DNA from: Macrosoma leucophasiata
Taxonomy: Eukaryota > Arthropoda > Insecta > Lepidoptera > Hedylidae
Direction: 5' to 3'
Length of the DNA stretch: 64,000 nucleotides
Assembly (NCBI GenBank): GCA_036365455.1
Contig: JAWQUS010000010.1
Coordinates: 14,454,501 to 14,518,500, forward strand
The notes under the pieces: generated by a model
What the model was told of the DNA's origin: nothing
The model's input: the letters and a program-made list of their open reading frames with translations, nothing else
Databases searched by the model: none
Program-made: the position numbers and the translations under genes
Shown here: positions 31,266 through 43,319 of the stretch, piece by piece
Layout: each line of letters starts with the position of its first letter
Numbering within the stretch: position 1 is the first letter of the stretch

Positions 31266-31952
31266 TTAGATGTTATGGTCCTGATATTGCCCTTTAATAA
31301 CTATTACAGAAGCAGAACAACTTGTGCATCGGTAGTGAGCAACGCATTTGCATTTGGACCTGATTTTTGTAATATTTTTATATTTCGGAATAACACAATG
31401 AGAGAGAATCTAAAACTTAAAGAAAAATTTTCCAAAGCCAATTTTTTCTTTTCATATTTTATCTTCTGTTTTTTTATTTTAACACGCTTTCATAAGCTCA
31501 ATTTCAAAAAAGAAATTAGGTTCGGAACAGGCGGTGCGGCTGAATCGACCGATGAGCTAGCATTCTGACAGTTGCGTACAACATAGCAACGTTTGCGGCG
31601 GATTCTTTGGTGCGGTTGATTCTTTTGATGCGAGGACTTCTCGACTTTGGCACGTTCCATTCGGATAATTGTGCGTTCACCTTTAGTATCGGGTGCGCCT
31701 GCGGTAAAGGCATCGGATGATATAATTGGCTAGCTATTTGAACTGTTCGCAGGTCATGATTAGTGACATTATAACTCGTTCATTAATATTCGCTACTATT
31801 TTTCAACGTTATTAAAGAGGGAAATAAGCATACAAATTGATGGTGTTGTGTATGGTAGCAGAAAAATTAAAAAATATACTTTCAATGTAGACTGCCTTAG
31901 CAGTCTAGTGGGCTGGGAATCTTGGATCGATCCCAGGGTCAGGGGGTAATTC
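31266..31952. other. No recognised feature
   Basis: The 109-codon ORF at 31239-31568 begins inside the repeat and is K/F/N-rich. I consider it incidental. The minus-strand ORF 31516-31713 overlaps a less AT-rich patch, without motif. Confidence 0.4.
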
Positions 31953-32083
31953 CTTATTTTTGAAGTGAACATTGTTAGGGGCATTGTGCACTTTTTGTGA
32001 TGCGTAAAAAATAAATTCGCGTCAGGACACGATCGAAAATTGGTTAGACGTAGGGGGAGTAGAGAGGAAGTGCCCCCTTCGCT
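31953..32083 (+). repeat. Rep-F copy
   Basis: TTTTTGAAGTGAACATTGTT, GGGGCATTGTGCACTTTTTG, TCGCGTCAGGACACG, then GTAGAGAGGAAGTGCCCCC. An inverted, related copy lies at 39891-40052. Confidence 0.55.
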
Positions 32084-32440
32084 TTCTTCCACGCGGCGAA
32101 AATGTATGCCTCCGCCTGCTGTTTCGTTTGTGAATGCGAGTGTGTGTTTGTGTTGGCATTTCTTCGTTCTATTACTACTAAAATAATTGTAGTAGTTCTA
32201 AAGTATTAAATCTTTAATGTAATATTAATTGTCATGTTCACCCCCTTCTGATAAATTGTTTCAGGTTCGAGTTAACACTAAATTTGACTAGTGCAAAACA
32301 ATATCAATCGATGAAAAAGTTGGTAATATGTGTTGGTTCAGAATACCACATTAACCTGTCAAGGAACGTAAAGCCACCGGCGCCCAGACACAATTGAATT
32401 TCAATTGTCATATTTTTCTCGTGTCTGGAGGGTTTACGTA

Positions 32441-32749
32441 AACGTAACTTCACGCCTGTAGTCCCCGAAGGGGTAGGCAGAGGTAAATGCATTCAAGCGT
32501 ACATGTAACACCCACGACTCGCCGGTTACGTATTGGCCCATGTAACAGGTGGCGAACCTGTTGCCATCTCCGGGCATATTACTTAACTCCGAGGTACTGG
32601 GAAACTTCCAGAAAATGGAAAAATCCCAAAAAGAGCAAAAGAAAAAGGATTTTAAACTGTTATCTCTGATAGTCCCCGACCCGGGAATCGAACCCAGGAC
32701 CCTCAGCGTAGTAGTACAGGCCTGCTACCACTACGCTACTGAGGCAGTG
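32441..32749 (-). mobile_element. SINE-1, full length with tRNA-like head
   Basis: On the minus strand it opens with a tRNA-like head: CTGCCTCAGTAGCGTAGTGG (A box TAGCGTAGTGG) and GGGTTCGATTCCCGGG (B box). The body follows (TATCAGAGATAACAG, CATTTTCTGGAAGTTTCCCA, CGTGGGTGTTACATGT) and it ends ...GGCGTGAAGTTACGT. RNA polymerase III would transcribe such an element from the internal A/B boxes. Mobilisation depends on a LINE whose tail it shares; that partner is not visible here. Confidence 0.85.
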
Positions 32750-33133
32750 AGCACATTAAGTAAAATTTTATTAAAAAATCGTGTCAAAATTATCACAGGA
32801 GTTGAGAACATTTAGGGATAAAACAAGGATACCTTCTTAAATATCACCCTCTGGTAAGCCTGCTAAAACTATATTTAATTAATTGAAAGAAAACAGACTC
32901 AAATCTTAATGTCATATCCATAAACGGCTAGCAACCTTGAAGTACTCTGGCAATATGAAATAGCGTGGAGACAGATCGTATCGCATGTATTTCGCATTTG
33001 ACATTATTCGTCTCGCTATGTATGGTTGAAGAGCAATTAAAATAGTCTTCTAGATTACGCAGGGCTTCCACGGTTCCACGTAATATATAACATGGTTCTT
33101 TAAGTAACATTAAATAATTTGATCTCAAAATTT
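32750..33133. other. No recognised feature
   Basis: Unassigned AT-rich sequence. Confidence 0.45.
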
Positions 33134-33207
33134 AATGAAAGTGGAAAACAAGCATGCACTTACTGCATACAGCAGTCTATAGACATCTTCACAAAAACCA
33201 GCGATGT
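33134..33207 (-). repeat. Rep-A end fragment
   Basis: GAAAGTGGAAAACAAGCATG and CAGTCTATAGACATCTTCAC match the poly(A)-proximal part of Rep-A. Confidence 0.55.
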
Positions 33208-33334
33208 CATTCCGATTTTAGTATGTTGCTCTCATCCAGAAGTTGAAACTACTTTACTTCTGGTCTAAAAATATCGTTGCGATATTGCTAATTAAATTAC
33301 CAGCTTATTATTATTATTAATTAAATTAAAGCTT

Positions 33335-33490
33335 GGAAATTTAGGAAAAATGGAAGAAAAATTTCACTGTGGGTAGGATCAGGTTCGAACTTGCGATCTC
33401 AGGATAACCAATCCAGCCACTATACCACTAAGATAGTTTTTTTAAAGTCAAATATTTCGTTCTATTTTTTCTTTAATTTCTAAATTGATT
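33335..33490 (-). repeat. tRNA-like cassette, decayed copy
   Basis: GGAAAAATGGAAGAAAAATT precedes a tRNA-like stretch (minus-strand B box CAAGTTCGAACCTG; GGCTGGATTGGTTATCCTGA), and AGTCAAATATTTCGTTC then TTTTTTCTTTAAT follows. Thus it has the same flank-core-flank layout as the 19-, 31- and 53-kb copies, but is diverged. Confidence 0.55.
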
Positions 33491-33562
33491 CGCATCGTGC
33501 TTCTTAAAATATGAATGCCATTAGAGCTGTTCAAAATTAAAATTCAAAAATTATGAAAATTC

Positions 33563-34564
33563 AAGTTTAAGTTCCGCAAAATTTCTAGTATAAGTCTACC
33601 GGCGTTCTTGTCCTCGGTCCACGGCACTAATAATTTAACTAGGAAAATTTTATCAACCACACTGGTGAATTTTGAAGTGCCGTGCTTGACCGACGCCTTG
33701 AGCGCCTGGAAAACGACTTGCCCAAATATGGACCTACCGGGTAACCTCTCTTCACAGCGACAGTGGGACGCACCCCTCTGCAGCTTGGTACGGAAAAATC
33801 TCATAGATACGTCAATCAACGCTGCGGAGCGAGCCCGTCTTCGGGCGCTTGGAGAGTGGGAATCCGGTCTCTGGTCACTGGCTTTGCCATCACCCAGTAT
33901 CGGGACAATGATGGATGACATTACCTTCCGGCTCGCTACTTGCCTCCGCCGAGGCACATCTTGCTGTGCTCCGCATAGCTGCCCCTGTGGTGAAGCTGTC
34001 GACCGCCTGGGGCACCATGGTCTCTCCTGCGGTAGAAGTACCGGCAGATTCACCAGGCACGCCCAATTAAATGACATTCTGCGCCGTGCCCTTTCCACCG
34101 CCGGCGTGCCAGCCATGTTAGAACCCAACGGCCTGGCACGTGACGATGGAAAGAGACCGGACGGTATGTCATTGATGCCCTGGAAGATGGGTAGGCCTCT
34201 GGTGTGGGACGCAACTTGCGTTGACACCTTAGCGCCATCCCATCTTCCAAGCACGGCGTGCTCCGCTGGCACTGCTGCTGCAACTGCGGAGACCTTGAAA
34301 CAGCGCAAATATAGTACACTTCCAGAGGACTATATATTTGTGCCTTTCGGGGTCGAAACTCTTGGTCCATGGGGCTCCAGTGCTTGGCTCTTATTCAAAG
34401 AGTTCGCGAAATGGTTGGTCGACACTTCCCGTGACCAGAGGGCTGGCCAATTTTTAGGTCAAAGAATCAGCATTGCCATCCAATGAGGCAATGCTGCCAG
34501 CCTTCTGGGTACCATAACACAGGAAGGCAGTGATGCGGAATTTTTAGACGCATGTTGTTTTTAG
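33563..34564 (+). pseudogene. Retroelement C-terminal domain with CCHC motif and KRPD nuclease-like core; one premature TGA
   Basis: This is the longest meaningful ORF in the window. The frame is open from 33557 to the TGA at 34484, and beyond it reads GNAASLLGTITQEGSDAEFL then DACCF-stop (TAG 34562-34564). The TGA follows IAIQ and probably replaces an Arg CGA. Numbering codons from 33608: C125-P-C127 ... H136-H137 ... C141 (CPCGEAVDRLGHHGLSC) is a zinc-knuckle-like motif; KRPD at 182-185 followed by WD at 200-201 resembles the acidic core of PD-(D/E)xK nucleases found at the C-termini of some retroelement polyproteins; FVPFGVETLGPWG is a further conserved block. Proteins of this type occur in many invertebrates downstream of a reverse transcriptase. 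No reverse transcriptase remains here, so the copy is 5' truncated. The nuclease role is inferred from motifs. Confidence 0.7.
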
Positions 34565-37159
34565 TTTAGTTTTAACTTTATATTATGTAAATATTATTTA
34601 GGTTTTAAATATATTTAAATGTTTATTTTTTATTATGTAGATTAATTAAGGTTTCTAAATATAGATTTTTGTAAAGATAGAAACATAATGAATAAACTGA
34701 TAATAATGGAAAATACATGATAATAAAAAGAATTCAAAAATTCAGTAACAAGTCATATTTTTTAACTTGAATAAACGACGAAGATACAGATACGCAAAAT
34801 GGTACGCAAAAAAGTGTTGTATGAGTCCAAGGAACTGACCCAAATGTTAGTTTAGTGGGATTTGATCCGGAGTTTGTAAGGTACGCATTAATGTTTATTA
34901 GTAGATACGTTCTTTATTTCGGACTTAGTCAAAATCACTGGGTCTACCCCATTACCTAGATGGCAACCCTAATTATGCGTGAAAGCGTGCTCTGGTATAT
35001 TTAGGTGATTGTCCATTGACACAAAAAATGTGTATCTCAAGGCATAATAAGGCGGGGTCGCACACCTCACGCTTGAACCGACCTCGCCCGCCTGAATAGA
35101 ATAGCAATCAATAACCGTACAATAATTGTTCATTCACCATGCTTATAAGAAATTTATCTCACCTCATTCAATAGCATCGACGCTTAATAGATAAAATCAC
35201 GTACACTATGAAGAATGACAGATTTTATTGTTACGCTTTGAGCTCATTTCGACCAGATAAGGCGATTTTTAGTCGTCTCACTCTTCAGGTTTCTGTATCC
35301 GTTGAATTAATATCATTATTTTTTTTAAATCGTTGCCGCTGCGTCACCTAGATCCTGTTGCTAGAATGCCAGCAAAAGACGATTATTCGTTTGTGTTAAA
35401 TATGCAGGTATTGTCGCTATTTGCAGATTGCCTTACATGGAATATCCTGGGAGACTGATTATAGCAAAATATCAGCACAAACCTGCATAATTTGTCACGT
35501 TGTTGTTGAAGCCTATAAGGCAATTAACTGCATACATTTTAACAGTTAGCAGTTGGCTAAATACTGCCAATATATCACTGTTAAAAAAGAAATAGTATGT
35601 GTCATAGTTGTTATCTCCATAAACCGCGTTGTCTTTTTCGGTGGGTGTTTCATAAGAGAATATAAACTAGAAATGACAAAATAGTTTTTGTCCCTGGCTC
35701 TATTGTCTAGTCTCAGCTAAGCATTTTATTTTCCTAAGGGAAGGGTATAGGATAGGGTATATGAATGTGATAGATTACTCTCAGGGTGTTACGTTACAGG
35801 CATTACGCCTTGCGGTAGCCTTGAGAACTGGTTTGGGAATTGGGAGGATTTGTTGTATTTTCATACTTATTTACACGCCTGTTAACGTGAAAGCGTAGTT
35901 TTTCACCAATGTTTTGGTTTTGCTATAAAGGTTCCCTGTGACATGAATCACTCACATGTGACAATGCAAATGATTGTTTAAACTGTTGTGTTTAAAATGG
36001 GACATGGAATAAGTTAAAATCACGGGGTCGATGATATGGGTGGGTAAATCATACGAAAAATAGGTAGCATATCACACAAAAGGCCGTACTGTGAGCATTT
36101 GAAATAGGTGTATTTTTTAGAAAATTATTATAAGTTATTTACCTCTAGAATAATAGAATTAGTAGTCTAAGGCATTTATTATAACATCCACTGTACTGAA
36201 CCGTATGCACGCGAGTTCGACACACACTTGTCCGGTTTATTTTATTATGTTTGTTATTACAGTTGTCTGGTTTGTATTGTGAGCGTAATTGATGTTGTGT
36301 TACTTAACAGACATGTTACATTACATTATGTTGACAGATCTATAATGTGACCATTAAATTCACTCGCAACATGTACGCACCTAATGATTGTTCTATTTTT
36401 TAACTCTAATGGCTTCTTAAGTATCTGTTTTAGTTAAAATGTACTTCTGATTGTTCGATTACCTTGTTATTCCAAGGTTAATAGATTATTACAGTAGGAT
36501 ATTAGGTCCATAATGAAAACACATTTACGAATTACCATCATGAAGCAAATCGGTCCTGACTTAAGTGTTTCAATCGCAGTTTGAAGGCTCGACGTGAAAA
36601 GATAATTGTTTGGTAATTTAATGTGCTTTCAATATTGTGGTTCCGCATTAACTAAACACAGTATCGTGTCTATTATTGACAGGATATTTATTATTACAAT
36701 GGACCCAGAATAGACCTCATAGAATTTGACAAGTCAAGCTTTACACGTAGCCATTTCATACGATAATAATAGAGTTATGTAAGTGCCTACCTAATACTGT
36801 ATGTATTGAAATACTTTTTCGTGATATTATTATGTCGTCGACACAGGTGGTCGGATATTTTTAAGGATTTTTTTTCCGTTACTATTTGAAGTGCCAAGTG
36901 GATGGAATGGCTGATCAACAAATATACAAATGTTGAGATGAAGCGAGGAATTATACAGTTTTGTTATTTAACATTTGAGTAAATATGTCACTATATTAGG
37001 TGAAGCACCCTATAGTGTCAGAGGTTCAATAAAAAATCAGCTTTGCCTAAATGATTACATTTGTTTAACGGGTTTTTTATATCTATATATATTTTATATC
37101 ATAAGTATGTTTTTTTAATAAATATATATCTAATGTAAACTGATTGAAGTATAATTTTA
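34565..37159. other. No recognised gene in 2.6 kb; Rep-E tail scrap at 36190-36242
   Basis: AT-rich, no ORF over 60 codons. TATGCACGCGAGTTCGACAC followed by TTGTCCGG at about 36203 is a Rep-E tail. The 35785-35960 stretch (GGCATTACGCCTTGCGGTAG) looks repeat-like but has no partner here. Confidence 0.5.
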
Positions 37160-37354
37160 ACGTGGCAAACAAGCATAAAGACATCAAACTAGGTCAAAAA
37201 TGTTTAGTCTTTGTATCAGAAATTACGGTGCCATGCAATACTATCCTAATTGTAACTGAAAAAAGCGCTTATTAGTATCATTTGGTGGCAGATAGATTAG
37301 GTAATGAGGTGGTGCCTAGGCCCTCGAGTGCAGACAGTGGAACTCTACACAGTT
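37160..37354 (-). mobile_element. Rep-A copy, diverged and internally deleted
   Basis: ACGTGGCAAACAAGCATAAA, AAATTACGGTGCCATGCAAT, TAGATTAGGTAATGAGGTGG and GGAACTCTACAC retain the Rep-A order, with the central block shortened. Confidence 0.65.
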
Positions 37355-37373
37355 AGGGCATATCAATGACAAA

Positions 37374-38180
37374 ATCAGAAAGAAAGAAAAAGTTATTTAC
37401 TGCGTGTCATGCCGCAGCTGCAGAAAACATACAAGTTTATAATAATTGTTTCCTGTGCAACGCAATCAGTACTGTCGTCAAACAATGTACAAAAAGCTTT
37501 TATTAATGAACTTACGAAGGTGGCTCGTCTCTAAACGGTCCAGTCTACTTAATTGGCGAGCGTAGAGGGCTTTCAGCCAAAATAAATTCAACACTACTGC
37601 CTAAGGGAGACCTGTGGCCTGTGGGTCCGTACCTCGTCTTAGGGCATTGTTGGGGGACACATAACACATGCGATTAGGGGCGGTGCTACTTTTGCTCTAG
37701 ACATCGGTTGGTACTTAATTGAAAGTAAGAGTTAATTCCTCATTTTATGGTAATTTGCCAAAATTTATTACCAATTCGCTTTTCTGCTAATTTTTAAACT
37801 AGTTTAATTCGTAATACTGCGTGTCATGACACGCAGTAAATCACTTTTTATTTCTTTCTGAAACGCAACTACTGTCGTCAATCATCGTAAAAAACCTTTT
37901 TTTTTATTCATCTCGAGACGGCGCTAGTCTTCTTCATCGGGAAATTGGTGAGCGTAGAGAGTTCTCAGCCTAAATAAATTAAACACAACCGTCTAAAGGA
38001 GACCCTTGTTGGTCCGATCCTCGGCTTAGGTCATTGCGGGAACACATAACACATATGTGATTAGGGGCGGAGCAGGTACTAGACTTTTGCTCTAGACATC
38101 GGTTGGTAATCGGTTGATTCCCTATTTTATGGTAAGTTCCTAAAACTTATTACCAATTCGCTTTTCTACTAATTTTTAAA
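37374..38180. repeat. Rep-B: two ~400-bp tandem units plus a 36-bp inverted repeat and a 24-bp palindrome
   Basis: ACTGTCGTCA at 37471 and 37871 are 400 bp apart, and CTCAGCC/ATAAATT, TCGGCTTAGG/TCGTCTTAGG, CGATTAGGGGCGG, TTTGCTCTAGACATCGGTTG and ATTACCAATTCGCTTTTCT follow in the same order in both. CAGAAAGAAAGAAAAAGTTA...GTCATG (37374-37411) is inverted at 37825-37861, and the joint at 37815-37838 is a perfect palindrome (TACTGCGTGTCA and complement). So unit 1 is closed by an inverted copy of its own start. No coding potential. A third Rep-B lies at 13440. Confidence 0.75.
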
Positions 38181-39838
38181 CTTGTTTAATTCATTCAATT
38201 TAGTCACGTATTGCCTTAATTTCTATCTTACGAATAAAATATATATAATCAGGCGAGCTTAAAAAGGGAATTATATGTTACTCTAAAAGCTCGTATATTG
38301 GTTAATCTTAGGTTTTACTGAAAAATCTTAAGATTTACCGTAGTAAGGATTTTTACACTATCATATCCATTAAAAAATAAAGTTTCTTGAGTTTATAACT
38401 CTTAATTACTGAAAATTATAGATGGTGAAAATATGCAAGAGAATAGTAAGTTTTGCAATTGCAAGGCCCTACCTTGCATACAAGTATGAAGTATTATGAC
38501 CTATGTAGATACTTGTACTTCTCTTAGTAATATATATTACTTTAGACATTGATATTCATACATATACAGTTTTGTTAGTAGTTAATATTTGAGATATACT
38601 GATTAACACAGCCCAATAAGAGCCAAAGCTAAAAAGTTTACATAATAACTCGGATATCTCAGAGCAGTACAAATGAAGCACGAGCAAGACAATAAATATT
38701 GTGCTTAATTATTGAACTAGACACAAATGTAGACAATGAAGCGTGGGAAATGTGGTGGCATTTAGAGGTGCTCGTTTGCCGACCGACCGCCGCACGTCGC
38801 ATCTTCGGTTACATAACCGACGCATACGTAAGTTGATCCGTGTGTGTGTGGAAACCATGGACTTCGACAAAAAATGCAAAGAATTCGTCACCGATAAAAT
38901 TTCCTACCCAATATTATTATGGGTTCTTTAATTGTAATTTAATATGTAAGTGTAAGCGGATAATAAAATGAAACAAATCTGATATTATATCCTTCAAATA
39001 AATGCATTTTAATAGTGACTTCAACGATAGAAGCCCATTCTCATCTCTAAAGGTAACATTGGAACAATTCTCTTAATTGTACGGAACCCTGTGCACGCGA
39101 GTCCGATTCGCACAAGGCTGTTTTTTTTAAATATAATACCTATTTTAATAATTTGTTCTTTAATCCTTACAATCTGAAATATTTATTTAACTTTATTGCA
39201 AACACAGAAATGTTTTACAAAAGGCGGACTTAATGCTACTAAAAGGCATTGTCTACCAGTCAACCTATGGGTAAATAGAAAACAATGAAAGGCGCGTAAA
39301 ACTTATAAATTAAATAATTAAGTATAAAATACGGAATTAATTATGAGAAACACACCTTCGTAATTCAAACTTTGTGACTGCTCGATTTATAGAGAGTATA
39401 CTATATTACGAAAAAAAACCATTTCTAGTAAATACCATTACTAAAATAAATAAGTAATAGATAGGTACATGTGAATTTATAATTTTTAGACATATATTAT
39501 TATGTATTTTTACTATGTATTTTTAGACATCGTACGCGGGTTGTTTGCAGCTTGCAGTCGTCACTGTACGATTTGTACTCTGACGACAACTGTGCGTAAG
39601 TATTATACAAGTAAGTTAAACTCCGGGAATACCGGCAGAAGTAAACATTTCTTCAATAATAAAATTGTATTAATTCAAAAATGAAACTAAAAAGACCATT
39701 GTCATTTTTTCTATGCTGACACCGGATGACATCTAGACTTTTGCAGTTTTAATTTCCTTTATTTATTTATAAAACACAATGATCTATGCTATACAAATCT
39801 ATGCGTTGTTTGCGCCGCCTAAATATTATGTTTGTGTA
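38181..39838. other. No recognised gene; Rep-E tail at 39077-39126
   Basis: ACGGAACCCTGTGCACGCGA and GTCCGATTCGCAC at 39079 are a Rep-E tail. The ORF at 38743-38931 (opposed by one of equal length on the minus strand) is R-rich and has no domain; whether it is an exon cannot be judged. Confidence 0.45.
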
Positions 39839-39894
39839 TGTGTACAACGCCATCCACTACAAAGGTTTATACCTAGTGTGGGGCTGTGAGTGAG
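39839..39894 (+). repeat. SINE-2 body fragment
   Basis: AAGGTTTATACCTAGTGTGG then GGCTGTGAGTG matches the complement of SINE-2 at 42450-42480. Confidence 0.5.
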
Positions 39895-40052
39895 GGGGAT
39901 ACTTCCTCTCCTTCGTCGGGCCGGCGGTCTACTCTCTGTCCGTCTTACGAATTTACGACCACGTCACGTGTCCTGACGCGACTTAAAATTTTTTTACTCA
40001 TAGCAAAAAGTGCACAACGCCACTAAAGAAGTTTTCACTTCAAAATATATCG
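39891..40052 (-). repeat. Rep-F copy
   Basis: Complement of the 31953 copy: TGTCCTGACGCGACTT, AGCAAAAAGTGCACAACGCC, AAAGAAGTTTTCACTTCAA. It is directly joined to the SINE-2 scrap. Confidence 0.55.
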
Positions 40053-41690
40053 CTATCACCATCTATTTAACTACTCACCATTTTGATCTATAAAGATCTA
40101 AAAATAAACATACATTCTTGGCATTCCTATCAATTTTCGTTGAAATTGAGGTCAATAACAAAATAGAAAATTAATTATACAACTCGCGGAAAACTGCCAA
40201 GTCCGCACGTAGCGTGGTTGGAAATTCTTACAGCTAAAGTGAGTCTACTTACGAAACTTGGCAACCAGTAGTGTCAGATTTTGTTAGATATACAAATAAA
40301 TCTATGCTTACTTAAACCAATACCTATTTACCATCGCAGATGTTTTCTAGTTGCAATGAAACTACTTAAGTTTTTAAAAATAAGTTCTGGATTAATTATA
40401 GGTACCTACAAGAGCGCATAAAAATTCCTTAATAGTTTCTTCATTGATTATAATAATGGTCTTATATGACATGTCATTGTGACCAAAATAAATATATCGG
40501 TAAGTGAAGTATTTGAAAAAAACTCGTAACAGTTTGTTGTTTATTGTTGACCCAGAAAACGGGTTCGGTAACTACAATTTTAGCTTAAACTGCAATCATT
40601 TTAATTAGCCGCGTTTACAACATCGCAATAACATTAAAAAGATTTGCCATAACGACATTGTCGGTACGTGAGATAAAATTGTTCAAGGACCCTAGTAAGG
40701 TCACGAGATTATTTTCTTTAAAAAGCTTTTGGTACAGTTGCAGTTTCAATGCTGCAATTAAACGAAAAAACGTTAACATAATTCATTTGATGTGTTCACA
40801 AAAGGACAGGTTCTAAAGCAAAGCGACAATGAATGTCGTTTCGCTTTTCTAAAATGTCACGTCTTTTTAAAGTATTTGCTTAAATAAAATTATGTTTAAA
40901 GTAAAGTTTTATTGTTTACACTCTCACTGTTTTTATTTACTTTACTTCATGACTTGTTAAAATGTGCACATTAGCCGTGTATTTCTCTGCCCACACACAG
41001 TTAAGAACATAATATGTGCCATATCATTTCAAATCACCTGACATTTACCTTTGCAAAAGTTACTGTGTTTTATGGCGTGAGCCAATACTGTGTTGGGCAA
41101 ACGTTTTACGAAATTTGCAATGATGATCAGCTAATCACCACTCTGTTAATTACAACGTCACGCGATGAATCCCTATCCGCTGTCATGTTAAATGCCTCGT
41201 TTTTTTACAATATTAATTTCGTAGATATTTAATTGCATGAGATGAAGATGATATGATTTACGCGGAAATCAAAATTAAGTTTATTATTAAAATCCATTAT
41301 GTCACAATAATTTGTAACTTTATTATTGTCCCTTTTACTCATATGAAATGCCAAACTATCAACTCAACGCCGAATTAACTTCAAAAACTTTGTAACACTT
41401 TAGAGTTAAGTATGACGATGTAACTGGTTAGAATGCATAATACGTAATTTTGCATAATAACCGTAACACAACAATAATATTAGCATTTAACAAATTCCGT
41501 AGCAGGTTTATTTACTTTCACAATTAATTTATGTGTTTAACATAACAGAAAATAAATTAATTCTAATGATGATCATTAATGTGTTTATGGTCAGCGAATG
41601 GTTTCAAAAATATATAAATATTTGTAAAATGATATCTACGCGGATGTATGAGTATGTGTGTAATGTGCTCTTAATTGAAAACAAGACACT
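40053..41690. other. No recognised feature
   Basis: AT-rich; the 72-codon ORF 41014-41232 has no motif. Unassigned. Confidence 0.5.
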
Positions 41691-41818
41691 AGGTCTCAGG
41701 GGTGGCAACGAATCTGCATTTTGACCTCTAGTCTTTGTGCGGGTATTTATAGGCTGCAGTCATCACTGTTTGTCAATGTGAACTGAATGTTAGTTCGCCA
41801 CTTTACTTACAAAAAAAA
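41691..41818 (+). mobile_element. Rep-A copy, 3' half with A-run
   Basis: AGGTCTCAGGGGTGGCAACG, TGCATTTTGACCTCTAGTC, TAGGCTGCAGTCATCACTG, then GCCACTTTACTTACAAAAAA. The 5' half is missing (truncated retroposition). Confidence 0.65.
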
Positions 41819-42423
41819 TATAGAAAAATAATTTTACTAACTACGTGTTAACAACGTGGTTATAAGTTAAAGAAATGTGACTAATGTTTATGCAATAGGA
41901 AACAAAGAATTTACAAATGATTAAAAACATTGTAAAAATGTACCATGCTCGCCGAAATTTCACCAAGTCTTAGTCACGATTTTGCTGCTACTGAATTTTT
42001 ACCTTTTTGTGGCATTTGCCGGAAGCCTACCGTCACGCCACGATACAGCTATTAAACTCGATGGTCTGTTACATCAAGTTTTTCCTAGAAATTTAGATGC
42101 GTCTATTTTTATACAAATAAGCATACTTTTTTTACTTACATTAGCATACTTGTCTTCTTAATTAAGCTAAATCGTTTAAAATATAAGCATTTTTATAGAT
42201 TTATCTCGCGTATATTTACTAATCAGCCCGGGAACTACGAAAGCTGAAAAGTCGCGTCGGATTGATTAAAAAAATGTGTTAAGTTAAAACATACACTTGG
42301 TAAATTCGTAAAATATAAATTTTCAACGAGTTTAGCTCGGGAAAACAAAAGAACGCATAAGAATATATTATGGTTCAGTTGCATCAAAATAATTTGCTAA
42401 AGTTATGGTTATTGTCTTTTACA
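41819..42423. other. No recognised feature
   Basis: AT-rich; unassigned. Confidence 0.45.
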
Positions 42424-42634
42424 TTTTTTTTTTAAATATGTTTTCACTCACAGCCCCACAGTAGGTATAAACCTGTGTCGTGGGTGCCGTTGTACACATA
42501 CAATACATACACAAACACCCAGACCCAAAACAAATATCTGTAGGCCATACAAATATTTATCCCGGTGCGGAGATCGAACCCGCGACCCTTCGAATCAAAC
42601 GGTCATCTCACACCGCTGGACTAACCGAGTCGCC
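42424..42634 (-). mobile_element. SINE-2 with tRNA-like head
   Basis: On the minus strand it starts GGCGACTCGGTTAGTCCAGC (A-box-like GTTAGTCCAGCGG), then GGTTCGATCTCC (B box). The body GGCACCCACGACACAGG, TTTATACCTACTGTGGGG and CTGTGAGTGAAAAC follows, with a terminal A-run (42424-42433 as T's). This is a classic Pol III-type tRNA-derived SINE structure, apparently complete. Confidence 0.8.
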
Positions 42635-43319
42635 AAAAGTCAAAACAGTAACATTGACTATAATAATTGTTACTGCGGAAGACGTTGCATCGAGAAGCTG
42701 CGTTGTGTCGTCGATGGTTGACTCAATGAGAACAAACATCCGGTTCCGTTTTTAAATTTATTTGACAGATGTGACGTGAGACTTCACACGTCTGTCATGT
42801 TACTACTATAAGAAACAGTGGTAAATTGACGTCAGAAAACTGGAACCATGAACCCAAGGGGAGTGTCCTGTCTAGTATTTTGTTACATATAGGTCAATGT
42901 TTTTGACATTGTAAAAGTTTCCAGGGTTGATTGAGAAAAGTAAAAACATCTGACAGATAATTGACATTTAACTATAACTTTATCCAGCGCTTCTTGGCAG
43001 GTTGCAGTTAACAGTTAATATTAAGACGTCATTTAACAATTTTCGAATAGTGCAACTTATTGTTACTTTAACGAATTTGTTAAAGCTAAAATAAAATGAT
43101 GCAACCCAGCCTAAATCAATTTCTATCAAATATAATAACAAAGTCCAGCAACTAAGATATTATCGTATTACTTAGTTTTGTTGTGTTTACTAATTGAGAT
43201 TTGATGATTAAAATAGCAGGTCAGATTCAATTTGTGATGAGTACATTTTTTGTACAATGCCTTATAATTTTCCTGGGTAGTTATAACGATGCACTATTAT
43301 AGAGGAAGCGCCATTTTGT
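42635..43319. other. No recognised feature
   Basis: Unassigned AT-rich sequence. Confidence 0.45.

Noticed and set aside
32674..32749. tRNA gene on the minus strand
   Set aside because: It is the head of SINE-1, with the SINE body attached and no proper acceptor stem pairing.
33544..34308. 254-codon minus-strand ORF
   Set aside because: It is antisense to the retroelement KRPD/CCHC ORF, which has clear family blocks. The minus ORF has none and is a compositional shadow.
38709..38931. Arg-rich ORFs of about 60 codons on both strands, with a GTAAGT-like donor inside
   Set aside because: No domain, no acceptor-donor pair and equally long antisense ORF; not enough to call an exon.
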